A stretch of 64,000 bases of DNA, from the NCBI GenBank assembly GCA_032164245.1, contig JAVMKO010000003.1, positions 93,185,890 to 93,249,889 of the forward strand. Direction: 5' to 3'. The stretch is from Sternotherus odoratus (lineage: Eukaryota > Chordata > Testudines > Kinosternidae). A program made the translations under genes and the position numbers. A model generated the notes under the pieces. The model searched no databases. It had not been told where the DNA came from and worked only from the letters and a program-made list of their open reading frames with translations. This document shows, in pieces, positions 46,562 through 58,213 of the stretch. Each line of letters starts with the position of its first letter. Position 1 is the first letter of the stretch.

Positions 46562-46852
46562 ATGGTAGGATGGTTTTGGGATTAAGACACTGGACTGGGA
46601 CTCAGGAGATTTTGGTTCAGTTTCTGGCTCTGCGATGGTTTCCTGTATGACTTGGGACAAGTCACTTAACCTTCTGTAAAATGGAGATGACAATGCTTCC
46701 TTCCTCATACCCTCTCTCTTGTTTATTTTGATGGTAAGCTCTTCAGGGCAGGGACTTTCACTTACTATATGTATGTGTGATGCTCAGCACAATGGTGCTT
46801 TTATCTCAGGTGGGGCCTCTAGAGTTAATAATAAAATAATTATTAATAATAA
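46562..46852 (+). repeat. Full-length MIR/CORE SINE
   Basis: The tRNA-like head is 'ttaagacactggactgggac', followed by the core 'gacttgggacaagtcactta' and 'ctgtaaaatggagatgacaa', then the tail 'atggtaagctcttcagggca' with 'atgctcagcacaatgg' and an AATAATAAT end. The most complete MIR-type copy in the window. Confidence 0.85.
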
Positions 46853-47033
46853 TGGTACAGGAAGAAAACATGTCCCAGCCCTGATATTTACTTAGCATCT
46901 TGCAGAAATGGGCCCTTAATTTGTACTTTGTAGTAGTATCTACTTAGAATATCAATATGGTTTATCCCAGAGCTGAAGTAGTCACATCTGCTAATATAGG
47001 TCACCTGAACAAAGTCTATGGTAAGAAGAAAGT

Positions 47034-47225
47034 GCTACATAAGAGCTAAGCATAGGACTTTGAGTCAAGCGATCTGAGTTCCATTCCTGTCTCTGCTACA
47101 TCAGTGTGACTGTAGACACATTACTTAACTTCTCTGTGCTTCGGTTTTCCTATCTGTAAAATGAAGACAATAATGTCTACTCCAAAGCAGTGTTGCAAGT
47201 CTAATTCAGTGAATGTTTGCATTCT
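47034..47225 (+). repeat. MIR/CORE SINE
   Basis: Landmarks are 'tttgagtcaagcgatctgag', 'tcctgtctctgctacatcag', 'cattacttaacttctctgtg' and 'ctatctgtaaaatgaagac'. The tail is short and diverged. Confidence 0.75.
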
Positions 47226-48309
47226 TCTCAAGGTGGGTCCTTAAAAATTCTAAGGGTTATTTCCCCCCTTTTCCCCCTTCCCCAATGGAGGGTTCTCTCT
47301 AGTCCAAATGCAGTCTCCAGTTCAGGATACCGCCCCCCCCCCCATCAAGTCCATGTTGTAGTGACTTTTCTTGGCTGAGAAAAGCAGGATGAAGGTCCCT
47401 TTGCTCACTGGAGAGATAAAGGCAATCTTTCTCTCAGGGGCTCTGTATGCTTCTTTGCAAAATTGTTTTAAACTTTCAGACCGGAGTAATGTTTTCCACT
47501 TGCTCTTGAAGATGAATGCCCTAAAGGGAATCTTCTTTCCATTCAGATATGGTAAAATTTCAGGCTTCAATTCTCCCACATTTTGTTTCAATCTTTCTTT
47601 CTGTCCTCTCCTTTTAACTGTCATCATAATAATGATTAAGCTTTTCATCCTCAGAGTACTTAGCAAACATTAGCTTCCCTAGGTGCTTATCAAGATAAAG
47701 AATAGGAAGGAAGATTTATGATGGAATGGGTTGTCCTAAGAAGAAATATTCCCTGGGAGTTCCCCAAGAAATTAAAACATCATATAATACCATGGTGCCT
47801 CTGCTAGTCTCTTGCTGGAAAATTAATATACCACACTTGAGGTAATTACAGCATCTGCATGTGATCAGGACCTAGTGGATGTAAAAAGCTGGTAGCTGGA
47901 AAGTTTCCCCTCCTGAGGATTTTGATTCATAACCGAGAGTTAAATAATTTACATCTCTGAAAACTACTTTCCCCCCTCTTTTTGGTAAAGCATCGTGGCA
48001 AGTTAAATTATTAGAATTCATCCCTCTAGGTTAATCAAACTGCAGTGTTCTCCAGGAGGTTAGGATTTCATTTTCTTTGACTTGTGTATTCCAAATACCA
48101 AGAGAGTCATCCTTAGATACTATGCACTTTCAAACAAAACAAAACAAAAAACAATGATAATTTAATACTGCTACTCCTAAGAACATAGCTGAAAAACAAG
48201 CTCCCACATTCCCTCCCCCTCAATGTTCTCCATAGTTGTCGTATTTTCACAATGAGGGTCTGATATGTCTTGCTGTCAAGTATGATTGTTCAACATTAAT
48301 TCACTGTGG
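47226..48309. other. Unassigned stretch
   Basis: Short open frames on both strands at 47320-47670 (up to 114 codons) overlap one another and are not recognised. A C run lies at 47332-47343. Confidence 0.35.
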
Positions 48310-48645
48310 GTAGAACACAGAAATCGGACTGATCCACCGTGTGACCTTCAGCAAATCACTGAAGCTCTTCAATTTGTGCTACTACTGTTCTCTCAACCTG
48401 TTGTCTCCCAATATATATGCAGGCCTCGATCCTGCCATTTGTTGTGCTCCTGTGTGGTGAATTGCAGGACTCCAGGCTTAGATTGTTTTGAGGGTGGGAA
48501 TTGTCTTTTCATTACACTCATGAACAGTTTTTAGCACAATTGAGCTCTGAGTATCCCCAATTGAGGCTCTCAGTTCTAGTTCAATACATATAATAACAGT
48601 AATTATTATTATTAATAATAAATAGAAAAATAAATAAATAAATGT
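48310..48645 (+). repeat. Diverged MIR/CORE SINE
   Basis: 'gtgaccttcagcaaatcact' is the MIR core start. The 3' tail 'gattgttttgagggtggga' and 'gtttttagcacaattgag' runs into an ATT/AATA-rich end (48595-48645). The middle is not alignable by eye. Confidence 0.6.
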
Positions 48646-48671
48646 GATAAAAACAAACCTCTCCCTATCCT

Positions 48672-48803
48672 AGGATATGTCTACACTGCAATTAGACACC
48701 TGTGTGTAGCCTGACTTGGGCTTCCAGGGCACAGGCTGTGGGGTTGTAAAATTGTGGCATAACTGTTCAAACTTGGGCTACACTCCAGTGTAGACATACC
48801 CCT
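48672..48803. mobile_element. Short MITE with TATGTCTACACTG ends
   Basis: The ends AGGATATGTCTACACTGC and CAGTGTAGACATACCCCT are inverted repeats. The flanks CCTATCCT and ACTTTCCT agree at 6 of 8 positions, a possible hAT-type duplication. The 132-bp interior is mostly a shortened version of a turtle MITE containing 'tgacttgggcttccagggc'. Confidence 0.65.
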
Positions 48804-48804
48804 A

Positions 48805-48905
48805 CTTTCCTGATATACAAAATGAGAGGAGGGTTGTGAAGATTATTCCATCACATTTGGTAAAGTGCTTTGAGATCCTCTGGATTGAATGTACATAAGA
48901 AGTAC
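48805..48905 (+). repeat. MIR/CORE SINE core-to-tail fragment
   Basis: 'tacaaaatgagaggagggtt', 'gtgaagattattccatcac' and 'aaagtgctttgagatcctc' match the MIR core end. It abuts the MITE, which may have inserted at its edge. Confidence 0.65.
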
Positions 48906-49500
48906 TTCAAACTGATATATCCTGTGCAACCTCTTCCTCTAAAGCCTTAGTCAACTTTAGAGGTAAAAAATCAATTAATTTGGTGAATTTTTGCTCTTTC
49001 TTTTAGCATGTCCACAAGCAGACTGCAGTTCTTTCACTGTATTCATCTTTACATCTTTCATTGTGTTCATTATTTGGAAGTTTGTGCCAATAATTTTTAA
49101 AATAATCTTGGATTTTGTAGTTTGTTACAAGTATTCATAATTTGTGATGTTTTAAAGATCACATGGTAGGTTTCTATTCCCTGATTGGATGAGTGCAAAG
49201 GTAGAAACACAGATCTTCATGAGTTCATTTTCTGCCAGTATTCTTCAATATTTGGTAAACATGTGCTGTTTCTATGCATGTCCTTGCCACTAAATTTGTT
49301 CACTGGAATATTTTTGGAAAGAAAATGCAAAAGGAGCTTAAAAAACAGCAGAAAGAGAAAAAATGTCAAATGTATTTTTATGGGAAATATTTTGCAGTAT
49401 TTACACAACTCTACTGAAAAGTTCAGAAATGTAGCGTCAAAGTTGAAAGCTCAACCTTAACTCTGCCTCCTTACGCAGGGCAATGTTTGTCCCAAGTATT
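48906..49500. other. Unassigned AT-rich stretch
   Basis: No recognised feature; open frames are at chance level. Confidence 0.35.
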
Positions 49501-50001
49501 AAGAACACTGCAGAGTAGACATACCCGGTATGTAAATCCATGGTTAGTGGAACTCAAGTCAGCAGACCCTGGGTTTGAGCACCCATAGCTTGAGTCTTTA
49601 CACTGATTGCTATCCTTAGGTTAAGAATTTTTTAATCCAGGCCTGAACCCGTGGCTCCGGTGTCCACACTGCAATATGCAGAACCAAGTTCAACCAGCCA
49701 TATCTCAGATTTCCTTGTGCCCTCCCAAAATGTGGCCACCCTAGCCCTTTGTTCATGATGAGGTGTTGGAAAACTTGACTGTCCATACCACACGTAACAG
49801 GAAGTTTGAATAGCTTGCTAACATATCCTGCCAAACTGTCTTTTTTCTCTGTGCTTCCAAAAGCCAAAGCAAGCAAAATGGAGGAACCACCATTTTAAGA
49901 ACTTTTCTTTCATGGGCTTTAGCTTCTATTTCTGGACCCGGGCAGAGTTTGCATGAGACATTGGCAGTATTTTCTGACCCACCAAAGGTGCCTGACAGAA
50001 C
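49501..50001. other. Possible left part of the Harbinger element
   Basis: 'agtagacatacccgg' near 49515 and 'gtgtccacactgcaat' near 49660 resemble turtle MITE ends. Between here and 50001 no transposase frame is readable. The left boundary of the element is not set. Confidence 0.3.
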
Positions 50002-50345
50002 TAATTTAATTACACTCTCAGCAGGTGTAGAACAATGGTTGAATGTGCATTTGGCAGATTGAAATCCCACTGGTGGTGTCTACAGATCCATCTGCATTCC
50101 AGTATCATCCGTGCTGTCTGCATTATTGTGACTTGCTGTGCTTTTTCACAATCTTTGTGAAGCCAAAGGAGAGCCATTTCCCCCTGAATGGACCTATGAT
50201 ACCAATGGGCTGCTGAATCAGTACATTTGGCCAGAAAGGGAACCTACCACAGCTGGAGCTGGATGCACCAGGGCAACAGAAGTCAGGGACACTTTGTGCT
50301 CCCACACTGCGGATTTGCATGGGACAGGGGAAGTTGAAGAGTAGT
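50002..50345 (+). pseudogene. PIF/Harbinger transposase C-terminal fragment
   Basis: From 50005 the frame reads 'FNYTLSRCRTMVECAFGRLK' and then 'SHWWCLQIHLHSSIIR'. A frame shift near 50140 leads to 'LFHNLCEAKGEPFPPEW'. These match the end of the HARBI1-like DDE nuclease domain (NY.LS..R..VE.AFGRLK.RW..L, then CC.LHN.CE). A stop in frame precedes 50005, and no upstream transposase can be read, so the catalytic aspartates are not visible. It is an inactive remnant. An opposite-strand partner lies at 50930-51285. Confidence 0.75.
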
Positions 50346-50929
50346 ACCTTTTTGAAGGTGTTTGTGCATGTGGCAGGGAGGATCTATGCCAGGCATTATC
50401 CTTTTGGTCTGTGTGGGGGAGGAGGACAGTGGTTAACAGTATGGACTGATGTAAATAACAGATGTGTGGATCGATTTATTTAGCTATACTGAGACATGGG
50501 TTTTGTATACAACCTCCCAGTTGTCCCTGTTCATGTGTTTACCTTTATTATTTAAAATACACATTTAATGATGTGCTGCAGTGAGGGGAATGAGATTTCG
50601 TTACAAAATGAAAATGTTTATTTTTACACACTTATTGGAAGAGTACAATATTAAACCATTGGCTGGTGGGCCATCTGTCATTAATACACCAAAACACCAG
50701 CAACAGCAGAAGGTTTCAAAGTAATGAAGAACAAAGTACATAAACAAATGAAAACAGTGAAACTATGTGCAAGATACCCCCGAATACCCCCCCACACCAC
50801 TATTGTGTGTCCTCTGGTCCCCCATTCTCCCTTCCACGTTTGCCATGCACCTGGTGCCAGTGTAGAGAGGTGGTACTGGAGGGGGCACAGTAACTCATAG
50901 GACCTGATTGCATGGGCCATCCAGCCATA

Positions 50930-51285
50930 GAGTTGTTCAAGCTGCTCCTGGAACACAGGACAGGGTACCATGGAAGGGATGCAGCCCATGCGGCGGACGC
51001 AGTAGGAGCCTGCCCCTCAGGCCATCAGAACAATCAGAAACAACAGCCGCTCAAACAGTTTTCTCTGTTGTTCTCTATCTTTCTTCCCTTCACCAATGTT
51101 CCTGCTCCAGGAACTGTGAAGTGAGGCCCTGCTCTTGCATCGCTACCTTGTCCTCAAGCTGTGAAGCAAGCCTGAGCCTCTCCGCATGGGTTTCTTCTTG
51201 CTACCAGCTCCTTTGCCTTTCGTACTCAACCTGCTTTTTGGCTTTCTCCAGAACTTTGACCATAAATTCAGCACAGAAATGCTTT
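50930..51285 (-). pseudogene. Coiled-coil remnant, probable Harbinger accessory (Myb-like) protein
   Basis: On the minus strand from 51285 the frame reads 'VLEKAKKQVEYERQRSW', a stop, then 'QEETHAERLRLASQLEDK' and 'LTSQFLEQEHW' and another stop. The heptad-like, charge-rich pattern suggests a coiled coil. Harbinger transposons carry a second gene for a Myb/trihelix-like DNA-binding protein with such a C-terminus. The position opposite and downstream of the transposase fits a convergent two-gene layout. The DNA-binding part is not visible, so the identity is an inference. Confidence 0.45.
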
Positions 51286-51299
51286 AAAATTAAGTTTAA

Positions 51300-52400
51300 C
51301 AACTCAAATGGTTAAAAAAATTTCTTCAGCACCAAGGTTGAGGAAAATTGCCACCTGTGAGTGCTGGCTACAAGAAAGAAAAATCACAACATCATTATTT
51401 CTCTGCTAGGCTTTGATTTGTTCATTTTGGATAATCTCTAAATTAGTCTTTAGTAACAGTTTTAAACTAGCATCCTGTATTGCAACTCCTTGCAGTTTTA
51501 AGGTACCTATTGCATCTTCTGAGTCTCATTTGCTTAATTTGCTGAAAAATAAAGTTTGTATTACAGCAACAATAATAATAACAACGACAACAGGAAGCTT
51601 GCTGTGGATGGAGAGCTGGCTGCAAGAAGGAGATGGCTCTGTGAATGGGGAACAAGTACACGCAAGAAGTAGAAGGCTTTGGCCCAGATATCCCCTTCCG
51701 AAGACTTCCCCAGACTAGATTAGGGACACTGGTGTGACCTCACCTTGCAGCCCCCAAAGAAGGAACTGGGTGGACTAAATGGACAGTGCAGTTTATCTGA
51801 AGCCTAGCAAGGGAGGTATGTGGATCCCACTAGAATTCAAAATGAAAAATAAGGGAAGGGAGGCTCTATTAGAGGACCTAGGCACATAGGAGGATTTCCA
51901 CTTCTGAGCCATGGAAGCAGAAATTGACTTTTTCTTTCCAGATTTAGCCATTATTCAGAAAGGGAATCTAGCACCTGCCTTCCAGTTCAATTTGGGCAGC
52001 TGTTACTTCATTTCTCCCAAATCAAATATACGGATCCACTGTAACTTGCTGTAGAAAAAGTAGGATAAAATTGAGCAAGAAATGCTTCCCAGTGGTTATT
52101 AGGACTGGAATTGCTATTTATTTATTTATTTATTTATTTATAGTTTTATTTGTTTAAAAAAGAAGACAGTGATATTGCATTGGCAAATTCCCCATAGAAA
52201 CAAAGAATGGAACAAAAGAATAATAAAGGCACCTCAACTTTTTCTCACTTATGTAGGACAGGCTTATACTATGCATCCAGATATCCTCCAATCACACAAG
52301 CTGAAAATTGTTCCACTTTACTACAGTTCTGTAACCATAGGAAACCAATCCTGTTTGTGTTCTGTTCACATCCAAAATTTCTGCTGAATGACCCACCCTG
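51300..52400. other. Unassigned stretch
   Basis: No named repeat. An (ATTT)n microsatellite lies at 52115-52142. The right border of the Harbinger element could lie near 51350 but is not defined. Confidence 0.3.
52115..52142 (+). repeat. (ATTT)n microsatellite
   Basis: Seven ATTT units. Confidence 0.9.
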
Positions 52401-52404
52401 AGAG

Positions 52405-52680
52405 CAAGTTACCGGTGACCCAGGGATAAGACGGCAGGAGGGTGCAGGTGAGGGAGGGAGAGCCCATGGCTGGGGCGGCAGGGGGTGTGGGTGAGAGGAG
52501 GGCACTGGGGAGGGAAAGGGGGGAGCCCAGAGCTGGGGCGGCAGGTGCAGGTGAGGGGGGAGCTCAGGGCTGGGGCAGCAGGGAGGTGTGGGGATGGGGG
52601 GGGGGGAAGCCCAGTGCTGGGGTGGGGGGCAGCTAAAAACTTTTTTGCTTGGGGCAGCAAAAAGTCTAGAGCCGTCCCTG
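52405..52680. mobile_element. GC-rich hAT-like element, one end only
   Basis: The right end 'ggggcagcaaaaagtctaga' then GCCGTCCCTG is the inverse of a CAGGG(A/C)CGGCTCTAG-type hAT start. The interior has about five imperfect ~45-bp G-rich repeats containing 'agcccagagctggggcggca'. A matching left end is absent, so the copy is truncated. Proline/glycine-rich frames are compositional. Confidence 0.55.
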
Positions 52681-53460
52681 AGTGGGAGTCACTTCAGGAC
52701 TCTTGCAGAGCCAGGGTGCACATTATAAATGATTCTCTTAATTCTACCTTGATGTGAAGTGTTGTGTGAGCTAACACAGAAAAAAGTTAGTTATTTAACT
52801 CTTAAGACAATGTGAATTTTCCCTTCCTAGTTATTGCCCAACAACACTAGCACTGAAACAGAAGGGTCTTATGTAGATCAGCGTCTTCACTTGTGTTTAT
52901 TGTATTACATTGATCAGAATGCCTCTCATTTATCTGTCTACAATTTCTAAAAATAGTCCTAAATGAAAAGCTTTAAAAGCTCGTGAAGGACACATGAATG
53001 GTATCTACATGAGGGGCACAAAACCACAGATAAATGTGTAACATATTTAAATGAATGAAATTAAATAGCCACATGATGGCAGCAGAATAAAAGAAATGAG
53101 GAAGGGTCTGCTACACCCTATATTGACTGACTCGGAGGACTTTCTATTTTCCATGCACCCATATTTAAAGAGACAACCTTGATTTAAATAGACTGAAACA
53201 GAAGCAGCAGCAAAGGTATAAACATGAATTGCACACTAGGAAAATGCATATGGACAGATACAATATATATATAGCATTGTTGGGGTTGCAGGACAGAAAT
53301 GGCACCTCCTAAATTCCTTTGTACACTGGGTGTCATGTATTTTCCATTAAACTAGAGTAACGTGCTAAACATAGTCCAAATGTATGATGCAGGAAAAACA
53401 TAAGGCATATTTCTACTGGAGTTCTAACCCCTTTCTGATTCATCATAGCATTTACAGAAT
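52681..53460. other. Unassigned AT-rich stretch
   Basis: No recognised feature. Confidence 0.35.
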
Positions 53461-53532
53461 GGGCCAAATTCTGCCCTCGATTACACCCATGCAATTACGC
53501 TGGCTTTGCTGTGAGCAGATTTTAGTCCAGTG
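53461..53532. repeat. Half of a palindromic MITE (GGGCCAAATTCTGCC)
   Basis: 'gggccaaattctgccctcga' followed by 'ttacacccatgcaatt' is one arm of a common reptile hairpin repeat. The second arm is missing. Confidence 0.5.
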
Positions 53533-54954
53533 GGTCTCTGACACATGCAACAGGCTAAGAAATAGCATTTCCTGTACAAGTACAAAAAATGTACAAAAAT
53601 TGATTCATTTGCATAAAAATATGTATAGGGAGCCTCACTAATCTATCTGGTCTCTTCTAGATCTAGGCCTATGAGAGGGCAGACACCTCATCTCTTGTCA
53701 TATCCTCTCTCATCTTCTTCCTCTTCATCCCAGCACGAATCTTTATCCCTCTTCTTCCTGAACTCTGCTGCCCCTGCGCTGTTCTCATTATTCAAGACCC
53801 TGCTTCATCTGGCCTTGTTACTCCTGTTACGTTGGCCTCTGCTGCAGGACATGCGGTGGCTCCAGTCATGTCTTACTAGCAGTTGCATCTGGCACTGCAT
53901 ACACAAGAGAAGGAAGGGTCCATCTTATGTAGTGTTGCCAACTCTCTTCATAGTGAGTCTCACAAGCAGGTTTCCAGTCATGGATTTTGTGAGAATCTCA
54001 ATTTAATTTTTTTAAGTAAATTTCCAGCACTAGTGGCTACAGAGAGGAACTTGAAAATGTGACCCCGAAAGATTGAAAAGCCAGAAGTCTAAGGAAAGGA
54101 AGTAGTATTTTTAAAATGTCTTGATTTTGGGGCCTGATTCATGGTTATGGAATACCTGTTATGCTGTAAGTGTCATTAATGGCAGTGGAAAAAACATAGA
54201 CAGAGCTCTGAGCCGCTCTCTGCATGCTTTCTTTGTAGAGATTTCAAGGCAAGGAAAAGGAGGATTATTCACCCACAACTGTTTACCTTCTGACACTGTA
54301 TTTAGAACACCTTCTGTTGCACAGGAAAATATCTCGTCCACATGCCAATGCTGGCCAAGTGTCTGTAAAAGGCGGAGTTACACCTGTGAATGTGGCGGCA
54401 GATTGCTTTGTTCAGATGCTCCTGCTACTGCAGGATGTGAGGTGCAAAGTGGGAAACTTTTCTAAGAAACACAAGGTGTTGAAATTAAATGTAGCACCCC
54501 TCAGTCCATGGGGACCAGTCCTACGCCCTTTCTGACTGCAGATATTGACATAAAAACATGGCTCTTACAGATACTCTCTGTTCAGTGTGGAAATGTACTT
54601 TCAAGACTCCCGGAAGGGTGACATTGCAATATACCACCAGATCTATCAAATACCCTAAAGTACATTTTTCAGATGCAAATTATTTGTCAATGATGCTGTA
54701 GCTCTGGTGATTTTTGGCGCCTTAATAGAAAAGGAGTTTGTGGGGATGTGCTATAGGAGTCATTAGTTTTTCACTGGAGAGCAGCTAAAGAGTAGGAGAA
54801 CAATTCACAATTATACGGTTATGTGTTGTGTGCTAAAGTTTGTGCTGTGTGCTTATAGCTTTAGAAACAAACTCCATCTGATCTATTCAAACTCTCCAGA
54901 CAGTAATGGCTGGCTGAAAATGCAAGAGTTTTGTCATGCTTCTGTGATACTTGT
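53533..54954. other. Unassigned stretch
   Basis: Open frames of 111-114 codons (53671, 54121) lack recognisable motifs. No named repeat. Confidence 0.35.
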
Positions 54955-55013
54955 GGGTCAGATCTTAAGATGGTGTAAACTAGGATAATTTCACTGAAGC
55001 CAAGATCTCACCT
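54955..55013. repeat. Palindromic MITE fragment
   Basis: 'gggtcagatcttaagatggt' and 'gccaagatctcacc' are remnants of the 'ccagatcctcagctggtgta' hairpin family. Confidence 0.4.
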
Positions 55014-55555
55014 GGTAAGAGAAGAGATGTGCCAATATGTTAAAATTTACAATGTTGGTACATTCCCTTATTGACAGAGAGTTGCCTCGTTGACAGAGAG
55101 TTACATGTGCAGTCGACAGCACCTAGAACTGGTGGAAAATGAGCTAAGCAATAGAAATTTATTTATTTTCTGTCAGTTTTATTAATTTCTGGGAAAGCTA
55201 ACATATTAGTTTTCTAATATAACAGTATCATATATGTATATTTGTAGAATTATGCTAAGATAGTACAGTGGATACTCCCTTGCTAATGGGAGCACTAGAA
55301 CTGCCTACATATCTCAGATCCAACTGTATCTGATAATATTAGTATAATTAAACCATACTAGTTAAAGTACTGGTATAACTATACTGCAGCTATGCTACCA
55401 TTTGTATCATTTCCAGAAGGGGGCTGGACACTGCAGGGAGACAGATCTGGGAGAAATTTGGGTGTGGCGGGAGGTTAGTGTCATTCTGCAAACAGTGACT
55501 GGGCAGTGGAAGCCAAGGAGTGACTTGCATGCTTGTGTGGTGGCAGTTGGTGTCT
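55014..55555. other. Unassigned stretch
   Basis: No recognised feature. Confidence 0.35.
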
Positions 55556-55557
55556 GA

Positions 55558-56452
55558 AACCTTGGTTACACTTACAGCTTTATAGTGGTTTTGGTTATGC
55601 CCACCTTCAGATACAGCTCCAGGGATAGCGCTCCAGTGTGTCCACACTCACAGCCACAACTGCACTGGCATGGTCACATTTGTGGCACTTGCAGTGGCAT
55701 GGGGAGTGGTGCATTATGGGCAGCTATCCCAGCATTCAGCTGGGTGTAACGTGCTTTTCAAATGAGGGGGATGAGGCGGAGCGTGTTGTGTGTATGTGGA
55801 GGGAGAGAGTGAGTGGATTTTTGGAGTGCTGAGAGTGTGTCAGCAAACTGTCTTTAGAATGCAAAGCCTACTAATTGTCTGCTTCTCTCTTGCTCACAAG
55901 GTAAACATTTGCATTGTTGATTTGCTGAGTTACAGATAAGCTCTGAAAACGTACTTCCACATTTGGGGAGGGGGAGGGATAGCTCAGTGGTTTGAGCATT
56001 AGCTTGCTAAACCCAGGGTTGTGAGTTTAATCCTTGAGATGGCTATTTAGAGATCTAGGGCAAAAAATCTGTCAGGGGACAGTACTTGGTCCTGCTAGCG
56101 TAGGCAGGGGATTGTGCTCAATGACCTTTCAAGGTCCTTCCAGTTCTAGAAGATAGGTAAATCTCCATATATTTATTCCTCCCGCAGAGTTTGTAACAAA
56201 AGCTTAATTGGCTTAAATAGCTTAGGGGTGGTTCCAGAGATCAATCAAAGCGCTGTATTATTACTATCCATTTACACTGGAGCTAAAGCATAGCACCCAA
56301 TACGCTACAGCTGTTAATCCTCTGGCAAGGAGGATTACCAGGACTGGTATAACCATGGACGTATAGCACTCTACATGCCTTGCCAGTCTGGACAGATAGT
56401 AGGTTATGGCGCTCTTGGCGGCTTTATGGCACTATAAAGTGCCAGGGTAATA
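55558..56452. mobile_element. Harbinger-like MITE, copy 2, with nested SINE
   Basis: It starts AACCTTGGTTACACTTACAG and ends AAGTGCCAGGGTAATAAGGCC, with TGA on both sides (3 bp). It is colinear with copy 1 at 41729: 'tgcattatgggcagctatcc', 'catttgcattgttgatttgc', 'gctctgaaaacgtacttcca', 'ggctttatggcactataaag'. A Cry-like SINE (55968-56178) interrupts it; copy 1 lacks that insertion. Confidence 0.7.
55968..56178 (+). mobile_element. Cry-like tRNA-derived SINE
   Basis: The tRNA-like head has a box A region, TAGCTCAGTGG (55980-55990), and a box B-like GAGTTTAATCC (56023-56033), the internal RNA polymerase III promoter. The body follows with 'ggcaaaaaatctgtcagggg', 'ttggtcctgctagcgtaggc' and 'caaggtccttccagttctag', ending in 'tctccatatatttatt'. 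This is the layout of cryptodiran turtle Cry SINEs, mobilised by a LINE. It is the strongest clue to the host and clearly post-dates the MITE around it. Confidence 0.85.
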
Positions 56453-57803
56453 AGGCCTGAGAGTCACAGCTGCATAGCATTTACGGTGCTCAGAATTGCA
56501 GGACAGGTGGTGACACAACCCCTTATTGGTGGGTTAAAGCACAAAATGTCATATCCATAGACAACAAAGAAGGAGGGGAGACTCCGCAGGTGAAATCCTG
56601 ACTCCAAAATTGGACTCCTGAGTCCGAAGTTGGGCGGCACTGAGGAGCAGAGGCAGCGAGGCTCCCTGGGAAGGTTCTGGCAGCTGAGGGAAACAGACCC
56701 CGCGCTGGGTGCCTGGCATACTCATTGCTGGTGCCAGAGACTTGGGCGCTACAGGGAGCCAGCACTGAGCATACGGGCTGCCTGTGACATTTGCAGCAGG
56801 CTGTGGTGTGGGAGCACACAGTCCCTACCATAGAAGCTTCTCTAGTAAACGCCAGGTGTGTGACCGTACTGTGTGTCTGTACTTAAACTCAAAGAAAGGG
56901 CACCAAAATATACCATTTTCCCTAAGTCCAGCCCTGTCTGATGTGCCTGATTCACCAATGTGTTACTCGAGTTTTAAACCGATGTAATTGATGAAAGTCA
57001 ATGTAGTTAAGACGTAGGATGTAAAGCAAGGCCCATATTTTCACCTATGTTTATTTTTGTGTTTTTCCTTACTTCTTTACCATTACTAAACTTGCGTAAG
57101 GCTTTGCTACATATCAGTTATTCAAACTTAATTTAAAATGAAATTACCATTTTCCCCTATTAAACTACCTAAAAATAGCAGAAATGACATCAGAACAGTT
57201 AAACTGTGACGACCAATATACTTGACCCATAAAGATTTGACTTAAATTAGTAAATCCATTAAATCTGAAGGTTCACTCCTCTGGAGGCATTAATAATATG
57301 ATCAGTTCAGATTGGCAGCACATTGGGCAGACGTCATTGACAGAGCTGATTAAACTTTGTGGAAATTAACATAGAATCAGTTAATTAGATTTCATTTTGC
57401 TGTTGACAGACACTTTTAGTCTTAAATCACAAAAACAATATACTCTGTTCCTGGTAATCTTAATATTTACTGAAAACATTGAAAGGGATATTTTTTTCCA
57501 GTGGCTCAGTTCTCATTCTAATTAATTTGTATAGATCTCTTTAAAAGCGCTAGATCATTTTTTTCTATTAAATGAAGGTCTGCCAAAAAAATAGGTAATT
57601 TAGGCACTAATACTGAAATTTGCAGTGCACAGGTACAACCCTGAACCTGCACTGAGCCCCATTCTTCTATTCAATGGGCTTTGATGAGACCTTTATTGAG
57701 CATACCAAAGAAATGCGACTTTGAGGCTAAATGACAATGTATACTGTTATCTTCCATACGAGATAGATTTCTTTGTTTTATGACTAAATGGCTGTGTACT
57801 GGG
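56453..57803. other. Unassigned stretch
   Basis: The segment 56460-56880 has ordinary-GC, LTR-like sequence without defined borders. The rest is AT-rich and unrecognised. Confidence 0.3.
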
Positions 57804-58213
57804 CAGGGCCAGCGACAGGGGGGTACAACGGGTACAGCTGTACCGGGCCCCGGACTTCAGGGGGACCCCCTGAAGTCCGGGGAGGGTATGCAGCTGTACC
57901 CCCTTGTCGCGGGGCCTGTGAGCAAGGTGCGGCTCCGGGCAGCCGCTGCAGCGCTCACCAGCCCCCTCCCCCGGCACCCAGCAGCCTCCCCCCGCCCCCA
58001 TTTGCTTCTCCTGGCCGGGCCACGCGGCCGCAGCGCATGCGGGGGTTGGGGCCCGGGGGAAGTAGGAGACCGGCGGGGGGGGGGGGGGGGAGAACCCGGC
58101 TGGTGTCCCGCCGCCCGCGGGGTTCCCCCCCCTCCCTCGGCCGCCGGTCTCCTACCTCCCGCGGGCCCCAACCCCCGCATGCGCTGCGGCCGTGTGGCCT
58201 GGCCGGGAGAAGC
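57804..58213. mobile_element. GC-rich hAT-like element, copy B, truncated
   Basis: It starts CAGGGCCAGCGACAGG, then 'ggtacaacgggtacagctgt' and the hairpin CCGGACTTCAGG..CCTGAAGTCCGG. This is the same order as the reverse complement of copy A's right end (15864-16459). The second terminus is missing. Instead, a large inverted repeat, 'gcttctcctggccgggccac' against 'tggcctggccgggagaagc', closes the copy at 58213. Confidence 0.75.
58003..58213. repeat. Large GC-rich inverted repeat (about 75-bp arms)
   Basis: The arms contain 'cagcgcatgcgggggttggg' and its complement 'cccaacccccgcatgcgctg', around a G-run spacer near 58075-58095. Only scattered mismatches separate the arms. Confidence 0.8.

Noticed and set aside
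55968..56040. tRNA gene
   Set aside because: Box A and B are present, but the sequence continues as a SINE body and the cloverleaf is degenerate.
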